Origin: Kineosporia aurantiaca JCM 3230
GTDB taxonomy: Bacteria; Actinomycetota; Actinomycetes; Actinomycetales; Kineosporiaceae
Assembly (NCBI GenBank): GCA_000719025.1
Contig: JODP01000004.1
Coordinates: 1 to 64,000, forward strand
Direction of reading: 5' to 3'
DNA: 64,000 bases
Of the stretch, positions 51,286 to 60,771 are shown one piece after another (the first letter of the stretch is position 1; each line of letters opens with the position of its first letter). Below the pieces are notes generated by a model, which worked only from the letters and a program-made list of their open reading frames with translations, searched no databases and was not told the origin of the DNA. Position numbers and translations under genes: made by a program.

Positions 51286-52122
51286 TCACCGGTTGGCGGT
51301 CGCCACCAAGGTCTCACTCAGCGTCCACAGCTCCTGGGCCAGCCGCGCGTCGAAGATCTGCGGGTTGGTCTTCGACGGCAGCTTGTCGACCACGTAGTAC
51401 TCCCCCGGCTGCCAGTCCACCCCGGGCGAACCGTCGATGAACCAGGTCAGCCGCTGGCCCCCGCTGTCCGGCTGGGCCAGGAACAAACGTCCCAGACGGG
51501 TCTGCCACAGGAACCGGGTCGGGCTGCTGGTGTCGTGCCCCATGTTCGTGGCCACCGTGTCGGGGTGGAAGCTGACCGCGTTGAGGCCCTGCGCGTAGTA
51601 GCGCCGGTGCAGCTCCTTCGTGAACAGGATATTGGCGATCTTGCTGTCGCCGTAGGCCTTGTCGGCGGTCCACTTCCGCTCGTTGTTCAGGTCATCCAGA
51701 TCCAGCTTGCCGAAGATCCGGGACGCTTCGCTGGAGGTCTGCACCAATGTCGCCTTGGAGGCCAGTAGCCGGGGCAGCAGCAGGGTGGTCAGCAGGAAGG
51801 GCGCGAGATGGTTCACCTGCATGGACATCTCGAATCCGTCGCCGGTGGTCAGGTGCCGGAAGTTCTGGCCGACGTTGTTGGCCAGAACGTCGATGCGCGG
51901 ATAGGCATCGTTCAGCTCGCCGGCCAGACGGCGCACCTGCGCCAGATCAGCGAAATCCGCCAGGTGGTAGGGAACGCCGAGGGCAGCGGCAATCTCGGCC
52001 GTCTTCTGCGGGGATCGCCCGACAACGACGACATTTTCGCCCCGGGAACGGAGCCGACGGGCCGCGGCGGCCCCGATCCCGTCGCTGGCGCCGGTGATGA
52101 TGATGGTGCGGGAACTGGTCAT
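51286..52122 (-). CDS. Short-chain dehydrogenase/reductase
   Basis: 278 residues. Cofactor motif TGASDGIG, NNVG, and catalytic YGDSK are intact; the length and SFHPDTVATNM region resemble the retinol-dehydrogenase-like/WW-domain-oxidoreductase-like SDRs. It reduces or oxidises an unknown carbonyl/alcohol with NAD(P). Divergent from a MerR gene with a palindrome between the two, so it is almost certainly its target. Confidence 0.9.
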   Translation of the reverse strand: MTSSRTIIITGASDGIGAAAARRLRSRGENVVVVGRSPQKTAEIAAALGVPYHLADFADLAQVRRLAGELNDAYPRIDVLANNVGQNFRHLTTGDGFEMSMQVNHLAPFLLTTLLLPRLLASKATLVQTSSEASRIFGKLDLDDLNNERKWTADKAYGDSKIANILFTKELHRRYYAQGLNAVSFHPDTVATNMGHDTSSPTRFLWQTRLGRLFLAQPDSGGQRLTWFIDGSPGVDWQPGEYYVVDKLPSKTNPQIFDARLAQELWTLSETLVATANR

Positions 52123-52137
52123 GCCGCTACGCTAAAT

Positions 52138-52155
52138 TCTCACACGGATGTGAGA
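52138..52155. promoter_or_regulatory. MerR-type operator between SDR and MerR genes
   Basis: TCTCACA CGGA TGTGAGA: perfect 7-base arms with a 4-base centre, 16 bases from the SDR start and 40 from the MerR start. MerR proteins bind such dyads inside the promoter spacer and untwist it on induction. A clear -35/-10 pair with long spacing cannot be assigned by eye. Confidence 0.65.
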
Positions 52156-52194
52156 TTCAACTGTCTGTGACCCACCCCACGAAGGAGCCTCCGG

Positions 52195-52593
52195 ATGCGG
52201 ATCGGCGAGCTGGCGGAGCGCACCGGGGTCAGCGTGCGCTCGCTGAGGTACTACGAGGAGCAGGGTCTGCTGGACAGCGAGCGCAGTTCCGGCGGGCACC
52301 GGCACTACACCGAGCACGAGATCGACCGGGTCGAATACCTGCAGCGGCTCTACGCGGCCGGGCTGTCCAGCCAGACCATCCTCAGTGTCCTGCCCTGCCT
52401 GGAGTCGCCGAGCGAGGCGACCAGTGATGCCGCCTTCGCCCGGCTGGTGGAGGAACGGGACAAATTGGTGACGCACATGGCCGGGTTGCGCAAGACCCTG
52501 GAGTCCCTGGACGAGCTGATCTCGGCCAACCGGGAACGCCGAGCCTCAAGCAATCCACGCGCCCAAGGAGCCTCAGACGCGTCAGGCGCCTAG
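52195..52593 (+). CDS. MerR-family transcriptional regulator
   Basis: 132 residues. IGELAERTGVSVRSLRYYEE QGLL is the typical helix-turn-helix, with a wing and a coiled coil after it (LVEERDKLVTHMAGLRKTLE SLDELI). One Cys only (LPCLES), so not a classic metal sensor. GAAGGAGCC precedes the ATG. Its 3' end overlaps the end of the convergent FAD monooxygenase gene by 12 bases. Confidence 0.92.
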   Translation: MRIGELAERTGVSVRSLRYYEEQGLLDSERSSGGHRHYTEHEIDRVEYLQRLYAAGLSSQTILSVLPCLESPSEATSDAAFARLVEERDKLVTHMAGLRKTLESLDELISANRERRASSNPRAQGASDASGA

Positions 52594-54261
52594 CACCCGG
52601 TCCAGCACTGCCGCGGCTCCTCCCTCCGGCACCGCGAAACCGCGCCAGGCCACGTGCTGGTCGGGGCGCACCAGGTAGTACGCCGCGTCCCGGTAGTGCG
52701 CACCGGCCGGGACATCGTGCAGGTGGATCACCGCCAGGGCCAGCCCGCGCTCCCCGGCCGCCGCGGCGAAGGAGGCCTCCAGGGCCCGGTCGGAGCCGGT
52801 CGAGACCAGCGCGAAGCCGGAGCCGATCCGGTCGTAGAGCGTGCTGCCGTAGGGATCCACCAGCCCGTTCGGCGCCCGGTGCCCCGGCCGCGCATCATCC
52901 CGGTAGACGTCCGGTGCCCAGGCCGGCTCCTCGTCGATCTGGCCCGGTTCGTACCAGATCGCCGGCGACTGGTCGTAGCGCTCGTCGAAGGTGACTCCCG
53001 GCGCCACCACCGAGTCCGCCGCCAGCCGGGCCCGGATCTTCTCGCGGCGCTCGGCCGCCCAGGCGCTGGAGTCGGCGTCGTCCGGAATCCCCTCGGCCCG
53101 TAGCTCGGCCAGGCGCTCGCGACTGCGGCGGGAGCGTTCGAGGGCGTGGTCGGCGATCCGCCAGTTGTGCCGTCGGCGTTCCTCGTCGTAGGAGTCCAGC
53201 AGGGCTGGCGACGCCTGGTTCCGCAGGACCGCAGCCAGTTTCCAGCCGAGGTTGACGACGTCCCCGAATCCCTCCCCCAGGTTCCCACCCGGCGTCCGCA
53301 CGTGCGCCGCGTCCCCCGCCAGCAGCACCCGGCCCCGGCGGAAGGCCTGGGCCAGCCGGCTGGAATCGTAATACGTGGTGGCGGAGATCAGTTCGAGGTC
53401 CAGGTCGAACCCGAAGGCCGAGCGGGCGGTGGCCAGAAGCTCCTCCTCGGTCGGCTCGTGCTCCAGCGGGAACGGGCCGGCGTAGACCCGCCAGTCCCGG
53501 TGGCTGACCGCGGCCAGGAACCCGGACGAGGAATGATTGAAGACGATGTTCACGCCGCTGGGAGCGGGACCGACCCGGTCCGAGATGTCGCCGGTGCGGA
53601 CGATCAGCCGGTACCGCTTCTCCGGCGCCCGTTCGCCGTCGCGCTGGATCCCGGCCAGGGTGCGCACGGTGCTGCGGTTGCCGTCGGCCCCGAGCACGTA
53701 CTTCGCCCGGACCACGATGGCCTCGTCGCCGGAACTGACCACCGTGGAGACCACGTCCCCGGTCTCGTTCAGCGAGCGTAGTTCCCACCCGCCGGAGACC
53801 GGGACCCCAAGTTCGGCCAGCCGGTCCAGGAAAACCTTCTGCAGAGCCGACTGGGGACGGCGAAGAGCCTCCTCCACGCTCGGCCGATCGCCCCCAGAAC
53901 GCCCGTACACCGGATCGGGGCCCAGGTCGTGTCCGGTCAGCGAGGTGACCAGCCGGATGCCGCGGTTCCATTCCGGCGGGAACGTCCACTCCTCCCGGAT
54001 CCGCTGCAGCAGACCCCAGCGCCGGAAGTGCTCGACCACGCGCGGGGTGTGGCCCATGGCCCCGGCCCGGACGAGGGTGGCCTCGGTGGCCTTGTCGATC
54101 ACCGCCACGTTGACGCCCCGGCCGCGCAGTTCGATCGCGGCGGAGAGGCCGACCGGCCCGGCGCCGACGATCAGGACGTCGACCTCGGCGGGCGGAGTAT
54201 CGGTGGGAAAGGGGACGACGTGGACGTCGCGGCCGTTGGTCAGCGAAAGATCGATGCTCAT
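52582..54261 (-). CDS. FAD-dependent aromatic monooxygenase (PheA/TfdB-like)
   Basis: 559 residues. GAGPVGL at about residue 32 binds the FAD adenosine; VLGADGNRSTVR is the DG motif; GRVLLAGDAAHVRTPGGNLG is the GD motif. The C-terminal 170 residues form the thioredoxin-like domain of phenol/polyketide hydroxylases. It hydroxylates an aromatic ring with NAD(P)H and O2. Its start overlaps the stop of the LLM monooxygenase gene (ATGA), making it the last gene of the minus-strand importer/monooxygenase operon. Confidence 0.92.
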   Translation of the reverse strand: MSIDLSLTNGRDVHVVPFPTDTPPAEVDVLIVGAGPVGLSAAIELRGRGVNVAVIDKATEATLVRAGAMGHTPRVVEHFRRWGLLQRIREEWTFPPEWNRGIRLVTSLTGHDLGPDPVYGRSGGDRPSVEEALRRPQSALQKVFLDRLAELGVPVSGGWELRSLNETGDVVSTVVSSGDEAIVVRAKYVLGADGNRSTVRTLAGIQRDGERAPEKRYRLIVRTGDISDRVGPAPSGVNIVFNHSSSGFLAAVSHRDWRVYAGPFPLEHEPTEEELLATARSAFGFDLDLELISATTYYDSSRLAQAFRRGRVLLAGDAAHVRTPGGNLGEGFGDVVNLGWKLAAVLRNQASPALLDSYDEERRRHNWRIADHALERSRRSRERLAELRAEGIPDDADSSAWAAERREKIRARLAADSVVAPGVTFDERYDQSPAIWYEPGQIDEEPAWAPDVYRDDARPGHRAPNGLVDPYGSTLYDRIGSGFALVSTGSDRALEASFAAAAGERGLALAVIHLHDVPAGAHYRDAAYYLVRPDQHVAWRGFAVPEGGAAAVLDRVLGA

Positions 54262-55598
54262 GAGCGAGCTCCTTCCCGGGCCGCCGTGTGCCGGTTTTGC
54301 GGGATGGGCAGACCCAGATGGCCCCGCAGCGTCTCGGCCTCGTACTCCTTCCGGAACAGCCCGCGCTGTTGCAGCACCGGCACCACGTCACCGGCGAAGC
54401 GCTCCAGGTCCTCCAGCGTCCGGAAGCGCAGGTTCAGCCCGTCGGCCGCACCGGTGACGAACCAGTCCTCGATCGCGTCCGCGACCGTTTCCGGGGTACC
54501 GGTGAACGGGGAGGGCTTGTATTCGGTCAGCGTCTCCACCACCTGACGCAACGAGAGCCCACCCGAACGCGCCTTCTCCACGATCGCCTGCCCCGCCGTG
54601 CGTCCACCCTTCTCAGCCAGGTGCGCCACGTCGGGGAAGGGCGCGTCCAGATCGTGCCGGCTGAAGTCGTAGGCGCCGAAGCTGCGCCCGAGGAAGCCAA
54701 GCTTGCGGTCGAAGTCGTTGTCCTCCTCGTAGATCTCCCGCGAGCGGCGATAGGCTTCCTCGTCCGTCGAAGCGACGACCGGGGTGGCACCGGTGAAGAT
54801 CAGCACGTGCTCCGGGTCGCGACCGGCCGCCTCGGCCCGGCGCTTGATGTCGCGGAAGTAGGCCTGGGCCTCGGCCTGCGACCCTCCCGGCGCGTAAATG
54901 CCCTCGGCCACCTGCGCGGCGAGGTTGCGGCCCTCCTCGGAGACGCCCGCCTGGAAGATGACCGGCTGGCCCTGGGGCGATCGGGACAGGTTCAGCGGCC
55001 CGGCGACGGAGAAGTGCTCGCCGCGATGGTCCAGGGCGTGCAGCTTTTCGGGATCCAGGAAGACGTTCCGGTCCAGATCGGCCGGGAACGCGTCGTCCTC
55101 GTAGGAGTCCCACAGCCCCCGCACGACCTGGACGGCCTCCAGCGCACGGCCGTAGCGGGTGGCGTAGTCGAGGTGCTCGTCCAGGCCGTAGTTGCGTGAG
55201 GTGCCGGTGTCGAAGCTGGTGACCACGTTCCAGGCCGCCCTGCCCCCGCTGATCTGGTCGAGCGAGGCGAAACGGCGGGCCAGGTTGAACGGGGAGTTGT
55301 AGGTCGAACTCGCGGTGGCGACCAGGCCGATCCGGCTGGTGTGCGTGGCGACCGCCGAGAGCAGGGTGAGCGGTTCCAGCCGGTTGAGGTAGTGCGAGGG
55401 GTAGTCCGCGGTGATGAACTGGCTGTCGACGATGAAATACGCATCGAACAGCGCCTGCTCGGCGATCTGGGCCTGGCGGATGTAGTACTGGATGTCGATG
55501 CTGGCGTTCTTCGGGACCCGCGGGTCCTTCCACAGACCGTGTTGCCCGGGACCGCCCACACCGTAGGCGGCGACGGCGAGGTGAAGCGTGCGCGTCAT
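54258..55598 (-). CDS. LLM-class flavin monooxygenase (NtaA/SnaA/DszA family), copy 2
   Basis: 446 residues. GVGGPGQHGLWKDP at the start, ALFDAYFIVDSQFITADYPS, PFNLARRFASLDQISGGRAA WNVVTS and GQPVIFQAGVSEEGR are family signatures. It needs reduced FMN from a separate reductase; none is adjacent. It resembles copy 3 at 60821 much more than copy 1 (shared GVGGPGQH start, QFIT loop and ending TLRGxLGLPxPxNR), so copies 2 and 3 are likely recent paralogues at the two ends of the same operon. Ten bases after the ATPase gene. Confidence 0.92.
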   Translation of the reverse strand: MTRTLHLAVAAYGVGGPGQHGLWKDPRVPKNASIDIQYYIRQAQIAEQALFDAYFIVDSQFITADYPSHYLNRLEPLTLLSAVATHTSRIGLVATASSTYNSPFNLARRFASLDQISGGRAAWNVVTSFDTGTSRNYGLDEHLDYATRYGRALEAVQVVRGLWDSYEDDAFPADLDRNVFLDPEKLHALDHRGEHFSVAGPLNLSRSPQGQPVIFQAGVSEEGRNLAAQVAEGIYAPGGSQAEAQAYFRDIKRRAEAAGRDPEHVLIFTGATPVVASTDEEAYRRSREIYEEDNDFDRKLGFLGRSFGAYDFSRHDLDAPFPDVAHLAEKGGRTAGQAIVEKARSGGLSLRQVVETLTEYKPSPFTGTPETVADAIEDWFVTGAADGLNLRFRTLEDLERFAGDVVPVLQQRGLFRKEYEAETLRGHLGLPIPQNRHTAAREGARS

Positions 55599-55608
55599 CA
55601 GGTTCCCT

Positions 55609-56421
55609 TCAAGAGACGAGTTGAGCCCGCAAGGCCTGCCGCTCGGCCCGGGAGGCAGGCGGCGCGTGCAGGGTGGGCACCGAGCCGAGCAGCAGCCGGG
55701 TGTAGGGATGTTGAGGTGAACGAAGGACGTTCGCGGTCGGACCGGTCTCGACCAGTTCGCCTTGGTAGAGCACGGCCACCCGGTCGGCGACGCCGGCCAC
55801 CGAGCCGAGGTCGTGCGAGATGAACACCAGGGCGGTCCCGCCGTCGCGCAGGTCCTTGATGATCTGCAGGATCTGCACCCGGTTGGCCGCGTCCAGCGCC
55901 GAGACCGGCTCGTCCAGGATGATCAGGGTCGGCTGGACCACCAGGGCCCGGGCCACGGCGACCCGCTGACGCTGGCCGCCGGACAGTTCGCCGGGTACCC
56001 GCGTGAGCAGGTCCGGCTCGAGATTCACCCGTTCCAGCTGGCCCCGGCCGGTTTCCAGCGCCGACGCCCGGGAGTCACCGCGCAGCAACAGCGGCTCGAT
56101 CAGTGACTGCTCGATGGTCAGGTCGGGGTCCAGGCTGCGCAGCGGGTCCTGGAAGACGTACTGCACTAACCCGCGCCGCCGGAAGGCGCGCCACTGCCTC
56201 TGGGAGTGGCCCGCAACGTCCTCACCAACGATCCGGATCTGGCCCGCGGTGGGCCGGACCAGGCCGAGCACCGATCGCGCGAGGGTGGACTTGCCGGAGC
56301 CGGTCTCCCCGATCAGGCCGACGGCCTCGCCGGGCGCCACGTCCAGCGAGACTCCCCGCAGGGCGTGATGGTGACCGTAGTGCACCTCGAGATGCTCTAT
56401 CGCGAGCACATTCTCAGACAT
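55609..56421 (-). CDS. ABC importer ATPase, DppF/OppF type
   Basis: 270 residues. Walker A GETGSGKS, signature LSGGQRQRV, Walker B LIILDEPVSALD, and the oligopeptide-transporter C-terminal element PQHPYTRLLL. It pairs with the preceding ATPase. Starts within the end of that gene (8-base overlap). Confidence 0.92.
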   Translation of the reverse strand: MSENVLAIEHLEVHYGHHHALRGVSLDVAPGEAVGLIGETGSGKSTLARSVLGLVRPTAGQIRIVGEDVAGHSQRQWRAFRRRGLVQYVFQDPLRSLDPDLTIEQSLIEPLLLRGDSRASALETGRGQLERVNLEPDLLTRVPGELSGGQRQRVAVARALVVQPTLIILDEPVSALDAANRVQILQIIKDLRDGGTALVFISHDLGSVAGVADRVAVLYQGELVETGPTANVLRSPQHPYTRLLLGSVPTLHAPPASRAERQALRAQLVS

Positions 56422-57244
56422 CTGCGGGCTCCTTCACGGCCGAGTCCAGGAACCGGTCCAGCCCGTACTGCTCGTGCTCGGCGATCAGCAGCTGGGTGTA
56501 CTCGTGCCGGGGCTCGTGCAGCACCTGCTTCGTCGGGCCCTGCTCGACCACCTCCCCCGAACGCATCACCAGGACCTCCTCGCAGAGCTGGGCCACCACC
56601 GCGAGGTCGTGCGAGACCACCACCAGCGCCAGGCCGGTGCCCTCGCGCAGATCGGCCAGCAGGTCAAGGATCTCGGCCTGCACGGTGACGTCCAGCGCAG
56701 TGGTGGCCTCGTCGGCGATCAGGATCTTCGGGCCCAGCGAGATGGCCGTGGCGATCAGCACCCGCTGCTGCATACCGCCGGAGAGCTGGTGCGGGTACTG
56801 GTCGTAGACCAGGTGCGGATTGCGAAGATGCACCGCCGCCAGCAGTTCCAGCGAACGGCTGCGGGCCTGGCGCCGGCGCATCCCGGCCTTGACCCGCAGC
56901 ACCTCGGAGATCTGGGCGCCGATCGTGAGCGAGGGGTTGAGGTAGGACGCCGGATCCTGGAACACCGCACTGATCGTCGTGCCCCGCAGCTGCGTCCATT
57001 GCTTCACCGAAAGACCCGCGATGTCCGAGCCGGCAATCGAGACCGACCCGGCCGAGACCCCGAAACCCGTGGGCAGGATACCCAGAGCGGCCCGGCAGGT
57101 CAGCGTCTTGCCGCTGCCGGACTCCCCGACGATCCCGACCACTCCCCCGGGTCGCAGATCAAAACTGATCCCGTGCACGAGTTCCTGGCCGTTCTGCCGA
57201 TTGGTGATCCGGACATCCCGCAGCGAAAGCACCGCGTCCCTCAT
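56414..57244 (-). CDS. ABC importer ATPase, DppD/OppD type
   Basis: 276 residues. Walker A GESGSGKT, signature LSGGMQQRV, Walker B LIADEATTALD, where the usual DEP is DEA; the catalytic Glu is kept, so activity is expected. Its start is 82 bases downstream of the permease stop, and this gap holds the 22-base tandem repeat array. Confidence 0.9.
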   Translation of the reverse strand: MRDAVLSLRDVRITNRQNGQELVHGISFDLRPGGVVGIVGESGSGKTLTCRAALGILPTGFGVSAGSVSIAGSDIAGLSVKQWTQLRGTTISAVFQDPASYLNPSLTIGAQISEVLRVKAGMRRRQARSRSLELLAAVHLRNPHLVYDQYPHQLSGGMQQRVLIATAISLGPKILIADEATTALDVTVQAEILDLLADLREGTGLALVVVSHDLAVVAQLCEEVLVMRSGEVVEQGPTKQVLHEPRHEYTQLLIAEHEQYGLDRFLDSAVKEPADV

Positions 57245-57254
57245 CGAACCTCCT

Positions 57255-57364
57255 CGTGATCATGCACTTCCGCCCCCGTGATCATGGACTTTTACCCCCG
57301 TGATCATGCAGTTCCGCCCCCGCGATCATGCAGTTCCGCCCTCGTGATCATGCACTCGAGCCCC
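57255..57364 (+). repeat. Five tandem 22-base repeats carrying TGATCA
   Basis: Five head-to-tail units of exactly 22 bases (57255, 57277, 57299, 57321, 57343), each starting CGTGATCATGCA or a near variant and ending in a C-rich CGCCCC-type block; unit 4 has CGCGATCATG. The array begins ten bases upstream of the DppD-type ATPase start and extends into the last codons of the permease, whose C-terminal RVHDHEGGTA is encoded by repeat DNA. Two inverted-orientation units occur at 60772-60806. Confidence 0.9.
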
Positions 57365-58204
57365 GGGACGAGCCCCGACCAGCACGCGCCCGGCCGGCCC
57401 GGAAACGTCCCGCAGAGCGTCCGCCAGCAGGTTGCAACCCCAGACGGTGCCCATGATCAGCAGGGCCGGCACCACCGGAGCCCAGGGCTGGTAGTCCAGA
57501 TAGCCGAGGTCCGAGGCCAGCAGCCCACCCCAGGTCGGCGCGGGCGGCTGCACCCCCACCCCGAGGAAGGTCAGGCTGGACACCACGACGAAGCCGACGC
57601 CGATGGTCTGGGCCAGGGCCACGCCGATCGGTGGCAGCACCTTGGCCCAGACGTGCCGGCGGACCACCTGGCCGAAGGACGCGCCGGAGATCAACGCGGC
57701 TTCGACGTACTGCGACCGGGCCACGGAAAGCGTTGCGGCCCGCGACACCCGGAAGAACAGCGGTGACACCAAGACGCCGACGGTGAACATCGCCTGGGTG
57801 ATGCCGTTTCCGAGCAGGGCGGTCACGGCCACGGCGAAGACCAGGAACGGTAGGGAGATCAGCGTGTCGACCAGACGCAACGCCGTCCATTCGAAAACCC
57901 GCCCGAGGTAGACCGACAGGATGCCCGGCAGGACCCCGACGGCCAGGGCCATCAGCGCCACCTCGAGGGAGCCGACGATGCTGGTACGCGACCCGTCCAG
58001 GAGCCGGCTGAGCACGTCGCGGCCCAGGTAGTCGGTGCCCAGCCAATGACCCCAGGACGGCCCGGCCAGGGTTTGCGGGCTACCGCCGAGCGGGTCCTGG
58101 GGAGCCAGCAGCGGCCCGAGGACGGCCAGGACCGCGACCAGGCCGAGCACGACGAAGGCGATCTTTCCGGTGGGCAGGGCCCATATCCTTCGGAACACGC
58201 TCAC
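57326..58204 (-). CDS. ABC importer permease, DppC type
   Basis: 292 residues from a GTG overlapping the upstream stop (GTGA). LGTDYLGRDVLSRLLDGSRT S is the DppC marker; EAA loop VEAALISGASFGQVVRRHVW; about six helices. The final ten residues come from the tandem repeat, so the natural stop has probably been replaced. Longer frames upstream run through the B-type permease gene and are not real. Confidence 0.9.
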   Translation of the reverse strand: MSVFRRIWALPTGKIAFVVLGLVAVLAVLGPLLAPQDPLGGSPQTLAGPSWGHWLGTDYLGRDVLSRLLDGSRTSIVGSLEVALMALAVGVLPGILSVYLGRVFEWTALRLVDTLISLPFLVFAVAVTALLGNGITQAMFTVGVLVSPLFFRVSRAATLSVARSQYVEAALISGASFGQVVRRHVWAKVLPPIGVALAQTIGVGFVVVSSLTFLGVGVQPPAPTWGGLLASDLGYLDYQPWAPVVPALLIMGTVWGCNLLADALRDVSGPAGRVLVGARPGARVHDHEGGTA

Positions 58205-59217
58205 ACCCCTCGCTGCGAGGCCGGGGTGAGCCGGCCGAGGACGATGTTGACGATCAGGTTGAAGACGACCACCAGGACGACCGAGACGACCAACACCCCC
58301 TGCACCGCGGGCACGTCCCCGGCCTGGGCCGAGTCGTTGGCGAACCGGCCGAAACCCTGCAGTCCGAAGATCTGTTCGGTAACCACGGCCCCGCCGATCA
58401 GGGCCGGGAACTTCAGCCCGAGCACCGCCAGGGTCGGGCCCGCCCCGTTGCGCAGCACGTGCCGGAGGAAGATCCGGCGCGGACTGAGACCCCGCACCAG
58501 CGCCCCGGTGACGTAGTTCTCCTGCTGCGCCGCGATCAGCCCGGATCTCAGCTGCCGGGCGACATCCGCGACGGTGTCGAAACTCAGGGCCAGAGCGGGC
58601 AACAGGATGTGCGAGAGCCACGGCCACAGACCGACTTCGAAGGGCACGTAGCCGGAGGCCGGGAACCAGCCGAAGCTCACCGCGAACACCGAGACCAGCA
58701 CGATGCCGACGACGAAGGCCGGCATCACCGACATCACCGTCATCACCGCGGTGATCACCCGGTCGATCCAGGTGGTGTGCTTCACCGCGGCCAGGGCGCC
58801 GAAGCCGAACCCGAGGACGATCCCGATCACCAGGGCGAGCGCGGCCACCGAGAGGCTGATCCCCAGCCCCATCCCGATCAACTCGGACACGCTCGCCCCG
58901 TTGGACCAGCTGGTGCCCAGGTTGCCGTGCAGCATGTCGGTCAGCCAGGTCCAGTACTGGGCCAGGAACGGCCGGTTCAGGCCCCACTCGGCCTCGACCC
59001 GGGCGATCGCGTCCGGCGTGGCCTGCTCACCCAGCTGCATCCGGGCCGGTGAGAGACCGCTGATCGCCCGCAGCGCGAAGGTCACGAAGGTCGCCACCAG
59101 GAACACCGGGACGAAGATCGCCACCGACTGGGCCAGGGTGACCAGGACCCGCCCGGCCACCCGCCGGGCCCGCACCACGACGTCCGTGGATCGGTTCTCG
59201 AAAACCAGAACTGCCAT
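58201..59217 (-). CDS. ABC importer permease, DppB type
   Basis: 338 residues, six helices; first extracytoplasmic region EWGLNRPFLAQYWTWLTDML and GNLGTSW, EAA loop TGALVRGLSPRRIFLRHVL, C-terminal FNLIVNIVLGRLTP. Follows the binding protein by 13 bases. Gene order here is the common binding protein-B-C-D-F. Confidence 0.92.
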   Translation of the reverse strand: MAVLVFENRSTDVVVRARRVAGRVLVTLAQSVAIFVPVFLVATFVTFALRAISGLSPARMQLGEQATPDAIARVEAEWGLNRPFLAQYWTWLTDMLHGNLGTSWSNGASVSELIGMGLGISLSVAALALVIGIVLGFGFGALAAVKHTTWIDRVITAVMTVMSVMPAFVVGIVLVSVFAVSFGWFPASGYVPFEVGLWPWLSHILLPALALSFDTVADVARQLRSGLIAAQQENYVTGALVRGLSPRRIFLRHVLRNGAGPTLAVLGLKFPALIGGAVVTEQIFGLQGFGRFANDSAQAGDVPAVQGVLVVSVVLVVVFNLIVNIVLGRLTPASQRGV

Positions 59218-59230
59218 CAGATAGCCACTT

Positions 59231-60755
59231 TCACGAGATCGTGACGCCGGTCCAGTTGATGTGCCCCGGGTTCTTCGGCAGCCCGGAGATCGATTTCGTC
59301 TTCACGTACACGTTGGGCTGGGAGTAGGTGAAGACCAGCGCCTCACTGACCAGACCGGCCCGGGTCGCGGCCTGCAGCGTGGCGGCGTAGGACGGGTCGT
59401 CCAGCGGGGTCTGGCGGACCTTGGCCACCGCCGCCTCGAAACCGGCCGGCTCGTAGGGTGTGCTGAGGTTCAGCGGGCCGTTCGGGCCGAAGTGCGCGGT
59501 CAGGGTCTGCAACGGCGAGTCCCGCCCGGTGGTGCCGTAGAGCGAGGCGACCAGGTCCTTGGCGAAGAACGGGGTGGCCCAGTTCTTGTCGACCTTGATG
59601 TTCAGGGTGATCCCGATCGCGGCCAGCTGCGCCTGGATCACCTCGGCGGCCGGGTCCTCGGACGGGATCACCAGGTCCACGGTCAGGTCGCCGCCGGAGT
59701 ACCTGGACTGGGCCAGTGCGGCCTTGGCCTTGGCCACGTCGTACGGCCAGAGGTCGGCCGACTGCGGGTCGTAGGCGATGTACTCCTTCGGGAACGGCTG
59801 GGTGGCGACCGCGCCGTAGCCGAAGGTCAGCTTGTCCACCAGTTCCTGGCGGTTGATCGCGTACCGCACCGCCTCGACCACCTTCGGGTCGTCGAACGGC
59901 TTCTTGTTGATGTTCAGGCTCAGGTTCGAGGCGTTGTACCCGGGCTGCACGAACACGTCCAGGCCGGCCCCACCGGCCGCCTTGGCCTGGCTGGCGGCCA
60001 GGTCGGCGAAGTTGTAGACCCCGGTCTGCAGTCCGGAGACCACGGTCGACTCGTCCGGTGCGGAGACCAGTTCCACCCGGTCGATGTGGATGTTCGCCGC
60101 GTCCCAGTAGTCCGGGTTCTTCTCCAGCACCGCCTTGGTGCCCGGGATCAGCTGCTTGACCACGAACGGCCCGTGCCCGACCGGCTTCTGGTCCAGCGTC
60201 TTCGGATCGGCCGCCGCCGTCGGGCTGGCCACCTGCAGCACCCGCTCACCGAACAGCAGCGGGATCTGGTAGTCGACCTGGGTCAGGTGCACCACCACGT
60301 CCAGTTCACCGTCCGCGGTGACCTTGTCGATCGAGGTGAGGTCGCCGAACAGGGCCGAGTCCTTCTGGGTCTTGGCCCGCTCGATCGCCTGCTTCACCGC
60401 GTCCGCGTCCACCGGCGTCCCGTCGCTGAACTTCAGGCCCTGACGCAGACGGAAGGTGACCTCGTCCCCCCGGTCGTTGTACTTCCAGCTCTCGGCCAGG
60501 TCGGGCACCGCCTCGGACTTCTCGTTCACCCGGGTCAGCGAGGCGTAGACCAGGGCCAGCTCGCGGAACTGGGCACCGCTGCCCCCGACCACCGGGTCCC
60601 AGTGGGTAGGAGGAGGCCCACTTCAGCGTGGCTGTGCCGGCCGAACCGGCCGAGCCGGAGCCGGAACCGCAGGCGGCCAGCACCGCTCCGAGGGCAGGGA
60701 CGGCGAGCAGGCCGCTGAGGAAGGTCCGGCGACCGAGGGGCGGGGTGGGATTCAT
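59231..60755 (-). pseudogene. Peptide-type ABC substrate-binding lipoprotein, frameshifted near its N-terminus
   Basis: ATG 60755 (AAGGAACGCC upstream) opens a Tat-type lipoprotein signal: GRRTFLSG, hydrophobic core, lipobox LAAC, then GSGSGSAGSAGTATLKWASS Y. After about 60607 this frame becomes nonsense, while the next frame continues PTHWDPVVGGSGAQFRELAL and runs intact for 450 residues to the stop at 59231-59233 (SBP family 5: VPDLAESWKYN, VTFRQGLKFSDGTP-like, GHGPFVVKQL). A one-base indel or equivalent at about 60600-60615 separates signal and body. As read, no secreted binding protein is made; the rest of the importer is intact, so a sequence error is a real possibility. Confidence 0.8.
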
Positions 60756-60771
60756 GGCGTTCCTTCGACGA

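Noticed and set aside
56414..57244. Inactive ATPase because of DEA instead of DEP in Walker B
   Set aside because: The Asp and catalytic Glu are kept and only the following Pro is changed, which does not remove a catalytic residue.
57255..57364. CRISPR array
   Set aside because: Units are contiguous 22-base repeats without spacers, two copies lie elsewhere in inverted orientation, and no cas genes are nearby.
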